NCBI GenBank assembly: GCA_016200895.1 | Contig: JACQDX010000079.1 | Span: 1 to 64,000, forward strand | Source: Burkholderiales bacterium | Lineage (GTDB): Bacteria; Pseudomonadota; Gammaproteobacteria; Burkholderiales; Burkholderiaceae_D | Direction of reading: 5' to 3' | DNA: 64,000 bases | Part shown: in pieces, positions 60,336 to 64,000 of the stretch | How the letters are laid out: each line of letters begins with the position of its first letter | Numbering within the stretch: the first letter of the stretch is position 1 | Made by a program: the position numbers and the translations under genes | Notes under the pieces: generated by a model | The model's database searches: none | Told to the model about the DNA's origin: nothing | Seen by the model: the letters and a program-made list of their open reading frames with translations, nothing else

Positions 60336-60550
60336 ATTTTCATTTCAACAAATGGTTTCTCAAAAAATACTGATTTGACTGTCGTAGCAACATGGATCGA
60401 GGATAGCTTCGTCGCATAATTACGTGAAAGGATAGAACGCGAAGTATCGTCTTGCCATGACGCCCGAATCAATGATGACTGTGATTCGCGACAGAATAAA
60501 TACCCAAATAAGTATTTGGCTACTCCATAATTTTGAGTAATATTCCCATC

Positions 60551-61477
60551 ATGGATAAACTTTATAGTATGAAGACCTTCGTCAAGATTGCTGACCAAGG
60601 CAGCCTTACCGGAGCCGCCAAGGCGCTAAACATTTCACTACCGACGGTGGTCAGAATATTGGCAACATTGGAAAGCGAACTCGCTACACGACTTTTCAAT
60701 CGAACGACACGCCACATTGCGCTCACGGAAGAAGGACGACAGTACCTGGGAGATTGTCGACGCGTCCTTGCGGAAATTGATGAAATGGAAAGACGCCTAA
60801 CTAGTGAGCAACTCGAGCCAAGTGGCAACCTGAGAGTGACCGCCCCGATGTTGTTTGGGCAGCATTTTGTGACACCCATTGCATTGGATTTCGCCAAAAG
60901 ATTCCGGCAGGTGGATGTGGAATTGTTGTTACTGGATCGTATGGTCAATCTGGTTGAGGAAGAAATTGATGTAGCCGTTCGCATCGGTCACCTTGGCGAT
61001 TCGATCTTAGTTGGAATTCCCGTTGGTCATGTGCGGCGTGTTTTCTGCGCAAGTCCCGCTTACTTGAGCCAGGCGGGCATCCCTGCGCATCCTAATGAAC
61101 TGCTGAACCATGACTGTCTGCGCGTCTCTGCACTCCCGTCCAGCACTCTGTGGAACTTCGTTGAAAAGGATCGTTTGCTGCCGATCCAGGTTAATGGGTC
61201 TTTCACATGTAATCAGGTGTCGGCGTCAATCGAGGCCTGCAAACAAGGACTGGGATTGGGTACTTTCATGTCGTATCAAGTCCAGCATTTGCTTGATAGC
61301 CAGGCCTTGCAGTATGTGCTCGAGCCTTTTGAGCCACCTCCAATCCCGGTCAGCATTGTCTATCCATATAACAAATATCTTTCGACACGAGTTCGCATGT
61401 TCGTCAACGTCATGACCGAAGCGTTGCGGTATGCACTCAACACCCAGCCTGAGATGAGTTTGTCCAAACGCAATTGA
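60551..61477 (+). CDS. LysR family transcriptional regulator
   Basis: MKTFVKIADQGSLTGAAKALNISLPTVVRILATLESELATRLFNRTTRHIALTEEG. Confidence 0.93.
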   Translation: MDKLYSMKTFVKIADQGSLTGAAKALNISLPTVVRILATLESELATRLFNRTTRHIALTEEGRQYLGDCRRVLAEIDEMERRLTSEQLEPSGNLRVTAPMLFGQHFVTPIALDFAKRFRQVDVELLLLDRMVNLVEEEIDVAVRIGHLGDSILVGIPVGHVRRVFCASPAYLSQAGIPAHPNELLNHDCLRVSALPSSTLWNFVEKDRLLPIQVNGSFTCNQVSASIEACKQGLGLGTFMSYQVQHLLDSQALQYVLEPFEPPPIPVSIVYPYNKYLSTRVRMFVNVMTEALRYALNTQPEMSLSKRN

Positions 61478-62165
61478 TCTCTCCTTGGTCGATACTTGAC
61501 ATGCCAAGTGCAATGGGCGAGGGATAGTTTTTTTGAAAATGCTCGACTTGGATGCATCGACTTTGAAAAAATGTGCACGGCGCAAATTTGGGTAGCTTTT
61601 TGGCGAAAATATTGCTCTGGAAATGAACGAGACTTCTTCAGTATCTGGAGTAATTGTGAAATTATTTGCCTCGTGCAATGGCCAAATGAACTATCAATTG
61701 AATCCATCTTGGACTCACAGCTTTCAAAGCGACTATCGTGCGCGATGGACCGGCAAGCACTCGCCAATGCTTGTAAGCACACTAAAAGTAGCAGTTCCTG
61801 GTGTTCATACGCGTCGTTCTGCAGATGTCCATGCCCGGCGAGTTTGCACGCAGACATATCAACTAAGCGCGTGCTAGTCACACCAGGTAAAACTGGCGAC
61901 TATGATTGTAAAAAGGGGGGGCGCTTAGTTTATCTGGATTGCAATGTTCTGCAAGGGAATCCGTCTTGCCTGATTCATCGACGAGGACATATTCGTGAGC
62001 ATTTGCAACGCAGCCATGAGCGGCGCGAGTGATAGACACTCGGCTTTCAGTTGTTGCTGTCCATTGATATCACTTTACTATGGCAAATATCAAGCTGAAG
62101 TGATGCTAATCATATCAACGCTCAAACAGCGCAATGCCGCCTGAATAGGCGGTGCTGAGGGCATC

Positions 62166-62720
62166 TCACGCTGACTGCAACAACATGGCCGCCATGCGTT
62201 GAGCACGCAATGCCGCGTCGGGCGTATGCTCGCGCAACGCAGTGACTAAAGCACCGTCGATCAGAAGCATGAAGTCGCAGGCCAAAGATGGTGCCGTGTA
62301 CCCAGCATCCTTCAGATAACGTTCCAGCATGGCTAGCACCTGTTCCTTGTGGTGCCGCGCAGCCTGTGCCGCCGGATGTGCCAAGTTACTCAATTCAATG
62401 ATCGTGTTGATGAATGCGCAACCGCGAAAACTCGGCTTACGAAAACGTGCATACAGGGCGTCAAACACTGCCAGCGGCCGTCCCTGCACTTGCGGCGACA
62501 ACATCGTGACACTCTCCTCCAACCAGGCACGCCAGGCCTGATCGCGCATCACAATCCACTCGGCAATCAACACATCCTTGGACGAGAAAAAACGGTAAAA
62601 GGACGCTTTGGCAATACCGCTTTCCTCAATGATGCGATCAATCCCAACGGCACGAACTCCTTCGGCATAGAAAAGGTGATCAGCAACGTCAAGCACATGT
62701 TGTTTTAAACGAGAGGTCAT
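62166..62720 (-). CDS. TetR family transcriptional regulator
   Basis: VLDVADHLFYAEGVRAVGIDRIIEESGIAKASFYRFFSSKDVLIAEW. Confidence 0.93.
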   Translation of the reverse strand: MTSRLKQHVLDVADHLFYAEGVRAVGIDRIIEESGIAKASFYRFFSSKDVLIAEWIVMRDQAWRAWLEESVTMLSPQVQGRPLAVFDALYARFRKPSFRGCAFINTIIELSNLAHPAAQAARHHKEQVLAMLERYLKDAGYTAPSLACDFMLLIDGALVTALREHTPDAALRAQRMAAMLLQSA

Positions 62721-62768
62721 GATTTTAATCTGAGGGTAATACGTAAATGGTAGTGATCTGTACCAAAA

Positions 62769-62916
62769 AAGTAAAGACTTGTTTGTAATGTCGTCAGCTT
62801 ATCCATTCACTGTCTTGACTGACATGTGATCGCTTTTTATATGGTGCGTGTCGTTGATGAGTACGGCTGGTGGATGTTTTAGCATTAGAAATAAAAGTAC
62901 AGAATAGTCTTTACTT
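62769..62916. promoter_or_regulatory. Two exact inverted 11-mers flanking the divergent TetR/cupin promoter region; candidate operators
   Basis: AAGTAAAGACT at 62769-62779 and its exact reverse complement AGTCTTTACTT at 62906-62916; also palindrome ACAGATCTGT at 62924-62933. Confidence 0.5.
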
Positions 62917-62984
62917 ATATAAGACAGATCTGTATTATTTATTCAAATCAGTTGTTTGACATCCACTACAGAAAGGAATCAGCG

Positions 62985-63587
62985 ATGAACCAGATCACAC
63001 AGACTAGTCCTGATGTTGCCACGGTGCACAATTTTTCGTCCACTGACGATGCTCAATGGGCCGGAACAATGACGCTTGATCCTAAAGGTTTATTGCCGTT
63101 GAAGCAGCACGCACGCAACGACATCTATGTCATCGAAGGGAGCCTGATCAATGCTCATCGACGCTATCTGAAGGACACATTTATCGGTGTCGGAGAACAA
63201 AGTGCTTCCGAACCTCTATGGGCAGGGCCCGATGGCGCACGCTTGTTCATCTATTGCGACCAATTTGCAGTTGCGGGTGAAAATGACATCGTCGCGCCAC
63301 ATGAACGCATGTGGCGGCAAGGTGGTGCCGAAGGAATTCAGGTTGCACAATTACCGTCACACACCCATTCGTTGATGCTGGTGCATTGGCAAGCGGGAGC
63401 GCGTATGGGGTTTCATCGTCATCCACATGGGGAAGAAATCTTTGTGTTGACAGGTGAGCTAAAGGATCAGCGGGGTCATTATCCGGCGGGAACCTGGCAG
63501 CGCCTGTATGCCGATACCGGCCACGCACCATACGTCGAGCAAGAGACCATGATCTTGCTGCGTAATGGACATTTGCGGGATCAATAA
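62985..63587 (+). CDS. ChrR-like cupin domain protein
   Basis: MTLDPKGLLPLKQHARNDIYVIEG; MGFHRHPHGEEIFVLTGELKDQRGHYPAGTWQRL. Confidence 0.85.
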   Translation: MNQITQTSPDVATVHNFSSTDDAQWAGTMTLDPKGLLPLKQHARNDIYVIEGSLINAHRRYLKDTFIGVGEQSASEPLWAGPDGARLFIYCDQFAVAGENDIVAPHERMWRQGGAEGIQVAQLPSHTHSLMLVHWQAGARMGFHRHPHGEEIFVLTGELKDQRGHYPAGTWQRLYADTGHAPYVEQETMILLRNGHLRDQ

Positions 63588-63631
63588 TCTTCCATCACCC
63601 ACAGCAGTCTCATCAACTTAAAGGAAACATC

Positions 63632-64000
63632 ATGAAATTAAAATCACTTTACTTACTCGCTCTTCCTGCAACCCTGGCCTTCATAGGTGCCACGGCATCG
63701 GCACATACGCATGGTCCTGAGTTGCATCTGACACCCGGACTGAACGCCAACAAGATCGCGCAGACTGACGCCGCCATGCGTGACCTGTGGGTCGAACATG
63801 CATTCTTGGTCCGCAATGTGGTGATTGCCATGGCGGCTGGCAACAATACTGCCACTACCGCAGTCGAAGCAGAGGCAGTGCGCAATGCGCAGCAAATTGC
63901 GAAGGCAATGGAAGGTTTTTACGGCAAAGCTGGGGCTGAACAGTTATTTGAACTGCTGGCGGGCCACTATGGCGCAGTAAAACAATTTGCGACCGCAAAT
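63632..64000 (+). CDS. Secreted hypothetical protein, partial (runs off window)
   Basis: AAGGAAAC upstream, signal peptide MKLKSLYLLALPATLAFIGATASA, open frame to the window end; not in the ORF track because no stop is present. Confidence 0.75.
   Translation, partial: MKLKSLYLLALPATLAFIGATASAHTHGPELHLTPGLNANKIAQTDAAMRDLWVEHAFLVRNVVIAMAAGNNTATTAVEAEAVRNAQQIAKAMEGFYGKAGAEQLFELLAGHYGAVKQFATAN

Noticed and set aside
61478-62165. ORFs 61496-62032 (+) and 61360-61881 (-) between the LysR and TetR genes
   Set aside because: Overlapping, unlike any family, and atypical composition; probably non-coding spacer.

Overview
The window is chromosomal DNA from a betaproteobacterium. The overall gene flavour suggests Burkholderiales, probably Oxalobacteraceae; this is an inference from protein style, not a database result. 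About 55 protein-coding genes are supported. I saw no rRNA, tRNA, CRISPR array or intact IS element. Most of the content is ordinary: acyl-CoA ligase, GTP-PEPCK, HisC, AlaC-like aminotransferase, riboflavin synthase, PbpC plus alpha-2-macroglobulin, two-component systems, c-di-GMP enzymes, LysR/TetR/MarR regulators and a DyP peroxidase. Four things deserve a second look. (1) A five-gene operon at 2296-6431 (TlpA-like / DUF4266 lipoprotein with a GGGGCGCN tail / DUF3570 putative outer-membrane barrel / leaderless ApbE / RTX-DUF4214-like protein). Both the DUF3570 protein and the RTX-like protein carry an ApbE-type flavinylation motif (DSISGAS, DTLSGAS), which suggests an unusual flavinylated cell-surface redox module. 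(2) A large, multi-hairpin dispersed intergenic element in three copies (about 9.72-10.17, 17.80-18.42 and 46.78-47.16 kb). It contains a recurring two-hairpin motif whose stems change sequence while staying self-complementary and whose linkers are conserved. (3) A striking excess of exact DnaA-box consensus 9-mers (13 found by eye), plus a DnaA-box-like 12-bp repeat cluster encoding a signal peptide. (4) Several strong isolated palindromes, including a 27-bp hairpin with four G-U-compatible positions all on one strand. Coordinates of starts are adjusted from the ORF track where family knowledge or ribosome-site context supports it.
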